23,433 bases of DNA from an uncultured Lachnospiraceae bacterium. Its GTDB lineage: Bacteria > Bacillota_A > Clostridia > Lachnospirales > Lachnospiraceae. Where the stretch lies: assembly GCA_910577835.1 (NCBI GenBank), contig CAJTOU010000030.1, positions 1 to 23,433 of the forward strand, in the 5' to 3' direction. The notes beneath the pieces were generated by a model. It worked only from the letters and a program-made list of their open reading frames with translations. It did not search any database and was not told the DNA's origin. Made by a program: the position numbers and the translations under genes. Shown piece by piece: positions 1-6,957 of this stretch; position 1 is the stretch's first letter, and each line of letters starts with the position of its first letter.

Positions 1-572
1 CCGCCCAATGCTGCTGTGCCAATTCCTACTGCTGTAAGCACAACAAAACTTGCAGCACCAAGAACCTTCCAATTAAACTCTTTTTTCTCAGTATCCTTCT
101 TATCTGCCATACGAGCCATTTCCATTTCATGCTCTCTGATTTCAGCATCTTTTTTATCTACTGCATGAAAGATTTCCATCTGACGGTCAAGAATATCTTT
201 TTGTTGCTCCGGTGTCAGATTAGGATTATCAAGGCATTTACTTAAATCAGCACGGACCTTATCAGCATATTCTATAAATTCTTTCCTACTATCAGATGCA
301 CTATCTACTTCTTTGTTAATAATGCCATATACCTGATTTGTGCTTTCATCATCACTTGCAACAATTTTCTCCAGAATGTCTTTATATTCAACCATTGTAG
401 ACTGTATTAGTTTTGCCAACTCAGGGAACTGGGCAATAACTTGTTGAGCAACTTCCGGACGCAGTTCATTTAGTTTTGATGCATAACTCAACACATCATT
501 TTTTGATAAATTCCTAAAATCTGTTCTCTCCATGAGTGAGAGAATTTGTTTTTCATTACTTGTATATTCCAT
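1..572 (-). CDS. Unrecognised protein with C-terminal membrane segment (3' end outside window)
   Basis: The minus-strand frame stays open from an ATG at 572 to the window edge, giving at least 190 residues. Another in-frame ATG lies at 578, but AAGGAG at 582-587 is 9 nt from the ATG at 572 and only 3 nt from the other, so 572 is preferred. The first 160 residues are charged and helical, with no signal peptide. They are followed by a Lys/Glu-rich stretch and a hydrophobic segment (FVVLTAVGIGTAALG) that looks like a membrane helix just before the cut. It lies 38 bp downstream of the DUF1016 nuclease gene in the same direction and is probably the third gene of that unit. I do not recognise the family. 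A membrane-anchored effector or partner of the nuclease is possible but is inference only. Confidence 0.75.
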   Translation of the reverse strand, partial: MEYTSNEKQILSLMERTDFRNLSKNDVLSYASKLNELRPEVAQQVIAQFPELAKLIQSTMVEYKDILEKIVASDDESTNQVYGIINKEVDSASDSRKEFIEYADKVRADLSKCLDNPNLTPEQQKDILDRQMEIFHAVDKKDAEIREHEMEMARMADKKDTEKKEFNWKVLGAASFVVLTAVGIGTAALG

Positions 573-610
573 GCTCATATGCTCCTTGATTTAATTTAGT
601 AAGTACCGCT

Positions 611-1621
611 TTATTCTTCATCAGAAACAGTTCCAGCCAATTCGATATATTCCTTCAATTTTTTCTGCAAGAGTTTCTTATCAATTAATTTCAGATTATA
701 TTCAGAAACCATTGTCGGGGACAAACTTCGACTGAGAGCAAATTCTACTACCTCATCATCCTTGCTTGCACAGAGAATAACGCCAACGCTCGGATTTTCA
801 TTGTCTTTTTTGACTTCTCGGTCAAGAGCCTCAAGATAAAGATTTATCTTTCCAACATACTCCGGCTTGAATTCTCCGATTTTTAGTTCAAATGCCACAA
901 GACATGAAAGACCTCTGTGGTAAAACAGCAAATCGATATAATAATCGTGTTTTCCGACCTGTACACGATACTCTTCACCGATGAAAGTGAAGTCCTTGCC
1001 AATCTCAAGGATAAAATCTTTCAAATTTCGTATAATAGATTTCTGCAAATCCCGTTCAGATACTGTTTCCGGCACATCAAGGAAATCAAGCACATAATTA
1101 TCAAGAAAAACATTGCCTGTTGCTCTTCTGGATTCTTCGATAGCAGGGGTCAGTGGTTTTTGCGACAGCATATATCTTTCATAGTATCCGCTGTCAATCT
1201 GACGTTCCAATTCTCTTTTTGAAAGACGTTCTTTAATACACATATTCATGTAAAAAATACGTTCGTCCATACTCTTACACGCAGACATGATTTTGAGATG
1301 ATTCGTCCAGCTCAATTGTGTCACCAGCGGTGACACTTTTTCATTGTCTTTATAAAGTTCGTAAAACTGCTTCATTCTGTAAAGTCCACGACGATTAAAT
1401 CCTTTCAGATCAGGATAATTTGTTGCAAAGAAATCTGCCAGTTTCTGCACAAATGCATCACCGTATTCCGCATTTTCAGATTGCAAACTAATGTATTCGC
1501 CTATATCACGGTACATTAGAATCAGTTCTTCATTCACTTTGCGGTATGCACGTTCTTTTGCAGATTCTATAATATCAACAATTTTTTCAAATTGCTCACC
1601 GTAAGGTATTAAATCACTCAT
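611..1621 (-). CDS. DUF1016 / YhcG-family PD-(D/E)XK nuclease
   Basis: The 336-residue protein has the two-part layout of the YhcG/DUF1016 family. The helical N-terminal domain (about residues 10-150) contains the family's QLSW motif (residues 102-105). The C-terminal PD-(D/E)XK nuclease domain (about 170-330) shows the core residues: Asp230 in the YYIDLLFYHR segment and the Glu245-x-Lys247 pair in AFELK. Length is normal for the family and no catalytic residue appears lost. These proteins are presumed DNA endonucleases and are frequent in accessory and defence-rich regions; their biological role is poorly known. The gene follows the XRE regulator by 33 bp and precedes the membrane-segment protein by 38 bp, which suggests one transcript. 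The family call is secure; a defence role is inference. Confidence 0.9.
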   Translation of the reverse strand: MSDLIPYGEQFEKIVDIIESAKERAYRKVNEELILMYRDIGEYISLQSENAEYGDAFVQKLADFFATNYPDLKGFNRRGLYRMKQFYELYKDNEKVSPLVTQLSWTNHLKIMSACKSMDERIFYMNMCIKERLSKRELERQIDSGYYERYMLSQKPLTPAIEESRRATGNVFLDNYVLDFLDVPETVSERDLQKSIIRNLKDFILEIGKDFTFIGEEYRVQVGKHDYYIDLLFYHRGLSCLVAFELKIGEFKPEYVGKINLYLEALDREVKKDNENPSVGVILCASKDDEVVEFALSRSLSPTMVSEYNLKLIDKKLLQKKLKEYIELAGTVSDEE

Positions 1622-1654
1622 AATGTGTTCCTTTCCGAATAATTATTCTTGATT

Positions 1655-1864
1655 TTAATCTCGTTTCACATAAGTCAGTTCAATATCGTATCCCAAAGCC
1701 TCAAGCATCTGCACGAAGGTCTTATTTACAACACCGTCCTGCTTTTTTATGATGCGATTTACATACTGACCCGTAGTTCCGATTGTTTCCGCAAGCTGCG
1801 CCTGGGTAGTTCCGTTCTCTATGCACTTTACTTTTACATCTACTTCTATATTGTTCTTAATCAT
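1655..1864 (-). CDS. Small XRE/Cro-type helix-turn-helix regulator
   Basis: The frame could open at 1906, but the ATG at 1864 (MIKNNIEVDVKVK) is preceded at 10 nt by TAGGAG and is the likelier start, giving 69 residues. The helix-turn-helix is visible as TQAQLAETIGTTGQYVNRII, typical of Cro/CI-like repressors. The product would be a compact DNA-binding protein with no second domain. It is the first gene of the XRE-nuclease-membrane protein unit, behind a good promoter at 1921-1949 and a short palindrome at 1892-1905, so it probably controls its own unit. It might also act as the antitoxin-like partner of the nuclease, which is speculation. Confidence 0.85.
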   Translation of the reverse strand: MIKNNIEVDVKVKCIENGTTQAQLAETIGTTGQYVNRIIKKQDGVVNKTFVQMLEALGYDIELTYVKRD

Positions 1865-1891
1865 ATATTCGCCGCTCCTATTCGCAACTAT

Positions 1892-1905
1892 TGTTAGTTC
1901 TAACA
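1892..1905. promoter_or_regulatory. Palindrome, candidate operator of the XRE-nuclease unit
   Basis: TGTTAG (1892-1897) and CTAACA (1900-1905) form a perfect 6+6 bp inverted repeat with a 2-nt centre. It lies between the -10 box (1921-1926) and the regulator start (1864), where a Cro-like repressor would block transcription. Binding by the adjacent XRE protein is inferred. Confidence 0.45.
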
Positions 1906-1920
1906 CAAATAAGATAATTT

Positions 1921-1949
1921 ATTATAACATACAATTTGCAAAAATACAA
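1921..1949 (-). promoter_or_regulatory. Sigma-A promoter for the XRE-nuclease unit
   Basis: On the minus strand TTGTAT (1944-1949) and a perfect TATAAT (1921-1926) are separated by 17 nt. The start of transcription would fall near 1914, about 50 nt before the regulator's ATG. Confidence 0.7.
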
Positions 1950-1952
1950 GAC

Positions 1953-1969
1953 CTGCACGTGACGTGCAG
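1953..1969. repeat. Small perfect hairpin CTGCACG-TGA-CGTGCAG
   Basis: Seven perfect base pairs around a 3-nt loop, between the promoter of the XRE unit and the recombinase terminator. There is no T-run on either side, so it is not an obvious terminator. It may be a protein-binding palindrome or an element-end structure. Confidence 0.4.
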
Positions 1970-1987
1970 ATGAACTTTCTGTAACAG

Positions 1988-2014
1988 AAAAACACCCTGC
2001 ATTGCTGCAAGGTG
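1988..2014 (-). terminator. Intrinsic terminator after the serine recombinase pseudogene
   Basis: The arms 1993-2001 and 2006-2014 form a 9-bp stem (one G-T pair) with a 4-nt loop. On the minus strand the stem is followed at once by TTTTT (1992-1988). It lies 15 nt after the recombinase stop codon. Confidence 0.8.
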
Positions 2015-2028
2015 CATTTCTTAAAATA

Positions 2029-3315
2029 TTATCTTCTCACATCCACGCTTGTGCCGGATTTGAACTCCACTGTAACCCTCTCATCATAGACCGTGATTTT
2101 CTCAATCAGCCTGCGAACCAACTGCGCATCGTATTCTGTAATATCCTGCTGCTGTTCGGCGAGGAATTGTTGCATTTTGCTGATTCGCTTTTTCATCCCC
2201 TCACACTCTGCACCCGCTACTTGGGCATTCTGCTTTGCCTCACGAAGGCTGTAAATCTCATCCACAATGCTGTCATAGTTTCCTTTGGCATTTGCCACCT
2301 TCAGAAGTTCCTTCTGCAATTCTTCCAATCTTGCATCAATCTCGTCAAGCGGAACGCCGTCCGTTCCCGAAAGTACTGCCTCTACATTTCGTTGCAGGGC
2401 ATCGTTCATGCTATCTTTTTTGCCAAGTGCCATGTTGATGGCTCGAACCACAAGATTCTGCAATTCGGATTCGTGAATGGCATCAGCATCGCAAGTTCCC
2501 GGACCATGTTCCATTCTGGTGCAGCAACGCCATACGATAGACTGCTTACCTCGGTTGTTCCAAACACCCCTGCGATAGATGTCACCGCATTTAGGGCAGT
2601 ACACAATACTGGATAATGCGTATTTGCTACTGTAGACACGCTTTTTACGATTTTTCCCGCTGTGCAGATTGGCTCGTCTGACCATCTCCTCCTGTACCTG
2701 CATATAAAGGTCGCGGGGGATAATGGCTTCATGGCTGTTTTCCACATAATACTGCGGAACCAAGCCGTTATTCGGCACACGCTTTTTCTCAAGAAAATCT
2801 ACCGTATAGGTCTTTTGAAGAAGGGCATCACCGATGTATTTTTCGTTCTTTAGGATTTTATGCAAGGTTTCCGGTCGCCATTTCTGCTTTCCGGCACCCG
2901 TTAAAATTCCATCAGCCTCAAGACCTCTGCAAATCTGCTGCAAACTTGCCCCCTCAAGGTACTCTCTGTAAATACGCCTAACCACAACTGCCTCGTCGGG
3001 GTCAATAATCAACTGCCCCTTTTCATCCTTGGTATATCCGAGGAAACGGTTGTGGTTCACGGTAATCTGCCCCTGTTGATAACGGTACTGAAATCCCAAC
3101 TTTACATTCTGGGATAAGGACTGGCTTTCCTGCTGTGCAAGGCTCGCCATGATGGTAAGCAAAACCTCTCCTTTGGCATCCATCGTATTGATGTTTTCCT
3201 TCTCGAAGTAAACAGGGATGTTCTTTTCCTTAAGCTACCTGATGTATTTTAGGCAATCCAGTGTATTTCGTGCGAATCGGCTGATGGACTTGGTTACAAT
3301 CATATCTATGTAAAC
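2029..3315 (-). pseudogene. Large serine recombinase, broken (N-terminus missing, internal TAG)
   Basis: The downstream part reads as 384 continuous residues typical of large serine recombinases of conjugative elements. They comprise the end of the catalytic domain (SLAQQESQSLSQNVKLGF), the recombinase domain with the IIPRDLYMQVQEEM segment, a zinc ribbon starting CPKCGDIYRRG, a coiled coil, and a C-terminal tail ending VTVEFKSGTSVDVRR. Upstream and in the same frame, ISRFARNTLDCLKYIR is the conserved catalytic-domain helix, but a TAG codon at 3235-3237 stands where the family usually has Gln (CAG to TAG). Recognisable homology stops near 3315, so the N-terminal region with the nucleophilic Ser is gone. 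The gene is inactive as an integrase. A 384-residue internal start is possible but would lack catalysis. Confidence 0.88.
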
Positions 3316-3325
3316 GCTGTCTTTG

Positions 3326-3381
3326 ATACAATTCGATTTTGCCTTATACATTTTGATTTTGGCATACTTTTTGATTTTGCC
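3326..3381. repeat. Three imperfect 18-bp direct repeats
   Basis: The units at 3326-3343, 3346-3363 and 3364-3381 each begin ATAC and end GATTTTGCC or GATTTTGGC, with a 2-nt insertion between the first two. They sit exactly where recognisable recombinase homology ends, inside AT-rich DNA without a gene. They could be iteron-like protein-binding sites of the element, or a slippage product at a rearrangement junction. Confidence 0.7.
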
Positions 3382-3404
3382 TCCAAGGGGGAGGGTTCAA
3401 ATCA

Positions 3405-3450
3405 GAAAAATCCCTATGGTTGAAATTATTTTTATCCATAGGGATTTTTC
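3405..3450. terminator. Perfect 15-bp hairpin, likely bidirectional terminator
   Basis: GAAAAATCCCTATGG (3405-3419) pairs perfectly with 3436-3450 around a 16-nt loop. Each strand ends its stem in a run of five T, as in AT-flanked bidirectional terminators. It lies in the otherwise gene-free stretch 3316-3557, between the recombinase remnant and the 112-aa gene. Confidence 0.6.
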
Positions 3451-3557
3451 GCTACACTCACTGGAAGTCGCAAATAATATGGTATTAGTCAAAAAATCAA
3501 GTTAATCACTGACAGATATAGTTTATGATTTTGCATATTTTTAAATTTGATCCACTT

Positions 3558-3896
3558 TCAATCATCATCTATTATAAAATCTTCAAAATCACTAGCCCAA
3601 TTATTATATACTTCGTGTATAATAGATTGATGCTCTTGAAAAGCTTCTTCGGTATTGACCTCATCTGGAATACTGCTAAAAAGTCCCAATTGTTCTTGTA
3701 CAAAGGTATCAACTTGTTTCATAAATTCTTTTCTGGCAGATTTTGACAAAGAATCAATCTTGTCACAGGCTTCTTCATCATTCATACTTAGCAGTTCCTC
3801 TCCACTCAAATATCCTTCTTCATCTGTTTCAGCAATTGCAAATACTTTGCATACATTAAATATTTCATCAGAAGTAAAAATTTTTTTCTTAGACAT
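3558..3896 (-). CDS. Unrecognised small acidic protein
   Basis: The 112-residue protein is soluble and strongly acidic, with a C-terminus ending DFEDFIIDDD. It has no signal peptide, membrane segment or cysteine motif beyond two isolated Cys. AGGAGG lies about 7 nt before the ATG, so the start is firm. It is transcribed away from the XRE regulator at 4046, and the two share a 149-bp control region with repeated heptamers. That arrangement is typical of a gene regulated by its divergent repressor. I do not recognise the family; an antitoxin, anti-restriction or phage-like accessory role would be guesswork. Confidence 0.75.
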   Translation of the reverse strand: MSKKKIFTSDEIFNVCKVFAIAETDEEGYLSGEELLSMNDEEACDKIDSLSKSARKEFMKQVDTFVQEQLGLFSSIPDEVNTEEAFQEHQSIIHEVYNNWASDFEDFIIDDD

Positions 3897-3939
3897 AAAA
3901 AGCCTCCTTATAATTTTCGAATTCTATTTCAGTTAAAAT

Positions 3940-3984
3940 ACCTATTTGACATTTACCTATTTCATGTTAAAATGACTAATAGGT
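3940..3984. promoter_or_regulatory. Divergent control region: promoter with three ACCTATT heptamers
   Basis: On the plus strand TTGACA (3946-3951) and TAAAAT (3968-3973) are 16 nt apart, a good sigma-A promoter for the XRE gene. The heptamer ACCTATT occurs at 3940-3946 and 3955-3961, and inverted as AATAGGT at 3978-3984. The copies bracket both promoter elements. They are likely operator half-sites for the XRE regulator; this function is inferred. Confidence 0.6.
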
Positions 3985-4045
3985 CGTTTTCTTATCCCTA
4001 ATATATCACGTCTTTTTAGTCGTGTCAATAGAAAGGTACAAAAAA

Positions 4046-4459
4046 ATGCAATTACACGAAAAGCTTAAATATCTTAGAACAAATAAAAAACTTACACAAA
4101 AAAATGTTGCTATCAAAGTAGGTTTAAATGTTCGACAATATCAACGTTATGAAAATGGAGAGCAAATCCCAACTGCTACTGTTTTATCAAGGCTATGCCA
4201 TTTTTTCAAAGTTCCATCTGGTTACTTTTTAGATGATGATATACAAGAAGAAAAGAAAACTTCTGACAATTTATTTACGCCTTCTGGTTATTTTGATTTA
4301 TTAAAGGAAACATATATCATGGAACAAAAAATTTTTGAAGCAATGGAATTTGATAAAATATTTGAATGTGATGAAAATTTTACACAGAAATTACATGCGA
4401 TAGAAAAAAAAATTCACGAATTGCAAAACCAGATAGAATCTCTAAACAAATTCAATTAA
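4046..4459 (+). CDS. XRE-family transcriptional regulator with C-terminal helical tail
   Basis: The frame can be read from a GTG at 4022, but the ATG at 4046 has GAAAGG 9 nt upstream and starts the conserved domain directly, giving 137 residues. The helix-turn-helix is in the first 60 residues (LTQKNVAIKVGLNVRQYQRY, then the typical ENGEQIPTATVLSRLCHFFKV). The remaining 75 residues are predicted helical, rich in Glu, Lys and Gln, and may oligomerise. It is divergent from the acidic 112-aa gene and sits in AT-rich cargo between two recombinase remnants. It is probably an autoregulated repressor of the divergent pair, like immunity-type repressors of mobile elements. Confidence 0.88.
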   Translation: MQLHEKLKYLRTNKKLTQKNVAIKVGLNVRQYQRYENGEQIPTATVLSRLCHFFKVPSGYFLDDDIQEEKKTSDNLFTPSGYFDLLKETYIMEQKIFEAMEFDKIFECDENFTQKLHAIEKKIHELQNQIESLNKFN

Positions 4460-4550
4460 AATATCCAGAATATTTATTTGTTCTTATGATTAAAAAGCAA
4501 CTCTATTTGTGATAACCTTGCAGAACTTAGATAGTTTGTATGCGAAGAAT

Positions 4551-4590
4551 AAAAACAGTCTGAAACGACTTTTAACTCCAGACTGTTTTT
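4551..4590. terminator. Bidirectional intrinsic terminator
   Basis: AAAAACAGTCTG (4551-4562) pairs perfectly with 4579-4590 around a 16-nt loop and is followed by TTTTT on both strands. It separates the convergent XRE gene (plus) and the recombinase fragment (minus). Confidence 0.85.
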
Positions 4591-4616
4591 TATAATTGGT
4601 ATAATATACTCCAAAT

Positions 4617-5072
4617 TTATGCCTTGATCTCCGTTCCATTCTTAAATGTAAAGCGGATATCTTCTTTATTAAAAACTGTGACAAAATCAACCAAGCTGTA
4701 CCAGAGGTTCTCATCAAACTCCGTGGCCACTCCGTCCTGCCGCTCCAGTTCAGCAAGGAACCTCTCTATCTGTTCCCTTTTCGCCTGCTTCTCTGTAATG
4801 GCATTGCCCACTTCATCCAGCCGTGCCTTCATCCGGTCAAACCGCTCTGCCAGCCCGTCATACCTCGCCTGATATTCTGTCTGGTCGAGTGCGACATGGG
4901 CATTTTCATCTATGCACTGCTGTATCATCCCCGCCACCACATTCAGTTCTTCCTGAAGCCGTGACTGCTCAGTTTCCAGCTCCGCCGTATCGAAGAGCCG
5001 TCCTTTGATGGCATGGAAGTTAGCGGCGATCTCATCCTTTTCCGTGGTCAGTATATTGACCGCTTTCAACAC
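4617..5072 (-). pseudogene. C-terminal fragment of a second large serine recombinase
   Basis: About 150 residues match the last third of ICE serine recombinases. They comprise the KAVNILTTEKDEI segment, the long coiled coil, and the family's closing LWYSLVDFVTVFNKEDIRFTFKNGTEIKA-like segment (final residues EIKA). The catalytic, recombinase and zinc-ribbon regions are missing. Upstream of about 5072 the same frame becomes unrelated sequence, because the opposite strand there is the next gene. It is clearly different from the recombinase at 2029-3315, so two elements have decayed here. It cannot recombine DNA. Confidence 0.85.
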
Positions 5073-5763
5073 ACAGAAGTACAGCAACCGCAAGTCCTTC
5101 GACGGGCAACCCGTCCCGGATGGCAAGGTCTTAGTCCCCTTCCTTAAAGAAGAGTACGGTTTACAGAAGGGCGACTACATCCAGGACAACTTCACCACCA
5201 TGCATCTCGGGGAGTTTTTCTTTGAGATTGGCTTCATGGCCATCAGTGAAGACCATTATGCTTCCTACATGAAGGATTTCTGGAACGAGCTGAACAAGGA
5301 CATGGCGATGCGCCGCGAAGGCCGCTGCATCATCGGAAAGAACCCTGACGGAACAGACAAGCTGTGCCCTTACACCAGACGCTGTAAGGGATGCCCGAAC
5401 AAGGGACTTCTGGAACGTTGCAACCCGAAGCGTGTGGAGATTCTGTCTCTCGATTATGAGTATGACGGTGAATCCTTTGACATCAAAGATACGTCACAGC
5501 CGTCCGTAGAGGATCAGTTTCTGGACAAGCTCTGTCCAGAACCCACCGAAGAGGAACTGAAAATCAAGCTTCTGACCCACTTCGATAAGGAGAATCCCCG
5601 CTACGCGAAGATCATCCGTCTGAGCCTTCAGGAAATGTCCATTGACGATATCTGCATCGAGATCAACTTAAAGTCCAGCCGCGGCCGCCAAGAGATTAAC
5701 AATGCCCATGATGCTGTCTGCGAATATCTGAGACTTCGCCATTGTAAGAAGAATCGCAAATAA
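5072..5763 (+). pseudogene. ICE sigma-70-like HTH protein, N-terminally truncated
   Basis: Coherent protein sequence runs from about KYSNRKSFDGQ (near 5075) to the stop at 5763, about 228 residues. The middle has a Cys-rich patch (KLCPYTRRCKGCPNKG) that may bind a metal. The C-terminus (about the last 60 residues) resembles a sigma-70 region 4-type helix-turn-helix (SLQEMSIDDICIEINLKSS). From memory this type of protein is carried by conjugative elements of Clostridia, where it may control element genes. The N-terminus is cut at the junction with the recombinase fragment. ATG codons at 5005 and 5008 extend the frame only through antisense recombinase sequence and have no good ribosome site. 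GC content is higher than in the flanking AT-rich genes, which suggests transfer. Confidence 0.65.
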
Positions 5764-5790
5764 GACAACGGCATATGCCAAAACAGAGAA

Positions 5791-5833
5791 AGAGCGGTAA
5801 CATCCATCATCGGGTGCTACCGCTCTGCTTTTA
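5791..5833 (+). terminator. Intrinsic terminator after the truncated sigma-like gene
   Basis: AGAGCGGTA (5791-5799) pairs with TACCGCTCT (5818-5826), followed on the plus strand by GCTTTTA. It lies 28 nt after the stop codon. Confidence 0.7.
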
Positions 5834-6115
5834 ATTCTTATAGACCGGCTTCCTGCCGTTCAGTTGAAATTGATCATGGGACTTGATATCCCTGATTGCC
5901 CTCCGAAGTGTTCCGCACCTGGAGTGGCTGTGATAGGGGTGATTGATATGGTGCTTATGATAGACCAGACAAAGATTCCGATCCGCGTGCTCCACATTGT
6001 GGATGTACCAGACATGCCGGGTGTTGTTGCTGATCAGAGTCACATCATGGGTATCTGCCACAACCACCGTGAAATATTTCCTGTCGATAGACTGCAGCTC
6101 TTCCGTGGTAAACAT
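5831..6115 (-). CDS. Unrecognised His-rich ICE accessory protein
   Basis: A GTG at 6124 would overlap the SymE-like gene, but the ATG at 6115 (MFTTEELQSIDRKYF) has GAGGTGG a few nt upstream and begins just after that gene's stop, so it is chosen; length is 94 residues. The protein is small and soluble, with a His-rich stretch (VYHKHHINHPYHSHS) that could bind a metal. It is tightly coupled to the SymE-like gene and faces the truncated sigma-like gene. I recall similar proteins near the rlmD end of clostridial conjugative elements but cannot name a function. Confidence 0.7.
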   Translation of the reverse strand: MFTTEELQSIDRKYFTVVVADTHDVTLISNNTRHVWYIHNVEHADRNLCLVYHKHHINHPYHSHSRCGTLRRAIRDIKSHDQFQLNGRKPVYKN

Positions 6116-6117
6116 GC

Positions 6118-6417
6118 TTACCACCTCGCTCCCGGCTCCGCCACCATCTGAGCCCGAATTTTGACTTTCTCGGCCTCATACTGCTTCTGTAAGGCTTTCA
6201 TCTCCCTCTCCATGAACTCTTCCTCTGCGGCCTTCACAGCAATCCTCTCGGCGTCCTGAGTGATAATGATCTTACCATCCTCGCAGGTGACGGAGATATA
6301 ATCTCTGATATCAAAACCGGCTTCCTTAAGCCACAACCCCTTCAGCATGATTGTCGGCGTTTCCTTGTACTTGTAGCTGCTCTGTCCGTAAACCTTAACA
6401 CTTCTCTTCTTTGCCAT
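6118..6417 (-). CDS. SymE-family (AbrB-fold) protein
   Basis: The 99-residue protein carries the SymE-type toxin core TIMLKGLWLKEAGFD (residues 22-36), followed by a beta strand of the form KIIITQDAE. This is the double-psi/AbrB-like fold of the type I addiction module toxin SymE. The C-terminal half (about 55-99) is a charged helix not found in short SymE proteins. E. coli SymE condenses nucleoids or degrades RNA under SOS control; whether this one is toxic is unknown. Many element-borne homologues may instead act as DNA-binding factors. GGAGG precedes the ATG by 8 nt. It is followed by the 94-aa gene with almost no gap, so both are probably on one transcript. Confidence 0.8.
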   Translation of the reverse strand: MAKKRSVKVYGQSSYKYKETPTIMLKGLWLKEAGFDIRDYISVTCEDGKIIITQDAERIAVKAAEEEFMEREMKALQKQYEAEKVKIRAQMVAEPGARW

Positions 6418-6510
6418 TATGATTTCCTCCGTTTCTCAGATTGTCGTTGATTGTCAGTTTCAGTTCCAAGATCACCGGATCCAGATCATAGGCACCACCT
6501 CCCTTCGGCG

Positions 6511-6551
6511 AATAAAAAAAGCTGCCAATGCTTTTACACATCAGCAGCTTT
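6511..6551 (-). terminator. Intrinsic terminator after the rlmD fragment
   Basis: AAAGCTGC (6518-6525) pairs with GCAGCTTT (6544-6551). On the minus strand the stem runs into a T-rich tail (6520-6513). It lies 24 nt beyond the rlmD-fragment stop codon, which is the original gene-end signal. Confidence 0.75.
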
Positions 6552-6575
6552 CGCTCTTAGTTCGGTGTTCTATTT

Positions 6576-6716
6576 TCAGTTCTGATTCTTCTTTGCGTCC
6601 TTGATACGGTAGTAGTCTTCCAGATCCACATCAATCCTGACTTTCGTATCAGGTTTTCGGTTGCTCAAGAGGCACACAGTCTCAACATGATTAGTATGAG
6701 GAAACATGTCTATCAT
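6576..6716 (-). pseudogene. rlmD: Orphan 3' end of 23S rRNA uracil methyltransferase gene rlmD/rumA
   Basis: Forty-six residues from the ATG at 6716 match the C-terminus of RlmD/RumA. DMFPHTNHVETVCLL is the highly conserved final beta-alpha segment with the catalytic-region Glu, followed by the tail KVRIDVDLEDYYRIKDAKK found in clostridial homologues. The other nearly 400 residues of the enzyme are absent; the sequence beyond 6716 is AT-rich and has a stop in frame within 15 nt. rlmD/rumA is a known integration target of conjugative elements, which carry a substitute 3' end. This fragment is therefore read as an element end rather than as a decayed resident gene. It has no evident ribosome site. 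Confidence 0.8.
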
Positions 6717-6720
6717 CTTA
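6700..6720. other. Candidate attachment-site junction of the ICE
   Basis: Protein similarity to RlmD begins at this point, and composition changes abruptly to very AT-rich DNA on the right. A serine recombinase crossover in the conserved DMFPHT codons would leave exactly this edge. The core dinucleotide cannot be fixed without the partner site. The adjoining 6717-6957 holds no gene or RNA that I can recognise. Confidence 0.45.
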
Positions 6721-6957
6721 AATTTTTACATCTTATATCTACTATATGTTAAAAAATATATATCTTAATAAAATTTAAGACTATAAAAAATATGAATCAC
6801 CTTTAATAATACTTGAATAACTCATTTTGTATTGTAAAATATAGTGGTCTCCATATTATTGAATTCCATACTTTTCTTTGCCTTTAAAATTGTTATACGG
6901 TTCAACTTTTATATTATCAACAAAGATTAAGCTGCTATATCAACATTTATTAATAAT

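Noticed and set aside
3381..3419. GGTTCAAATC at 3394-3403 resembles a tRNA T-loop and could be a tRNA attachment site
   Set aside because: The flanking 5-nt arms do not pair, and no acceptor, D or anticodon stem can be placed upstream. The neighbouring bases belong to a perfect 15-bp hairpin instead.
3525..3936. Plus-strand frames opposite the acidic 112-aa gene
   Set aside because: Shadows of the minus-strand gene, which has a perfect ribosome site and coherent composition.
5005..5071. ATG start at 5005 for the sigma-like gene
   Set aside because: These codons are antisense to clear recombinase sequence and have no good ribosome site; family-like sequence begins only near 5075.
6419..6604. 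Plus-strand frame of 61 codons opposite the SymE leader
   Set aside because: It runs through the terminator hairpin and antisense to the rlmD fragment; no coding signal.
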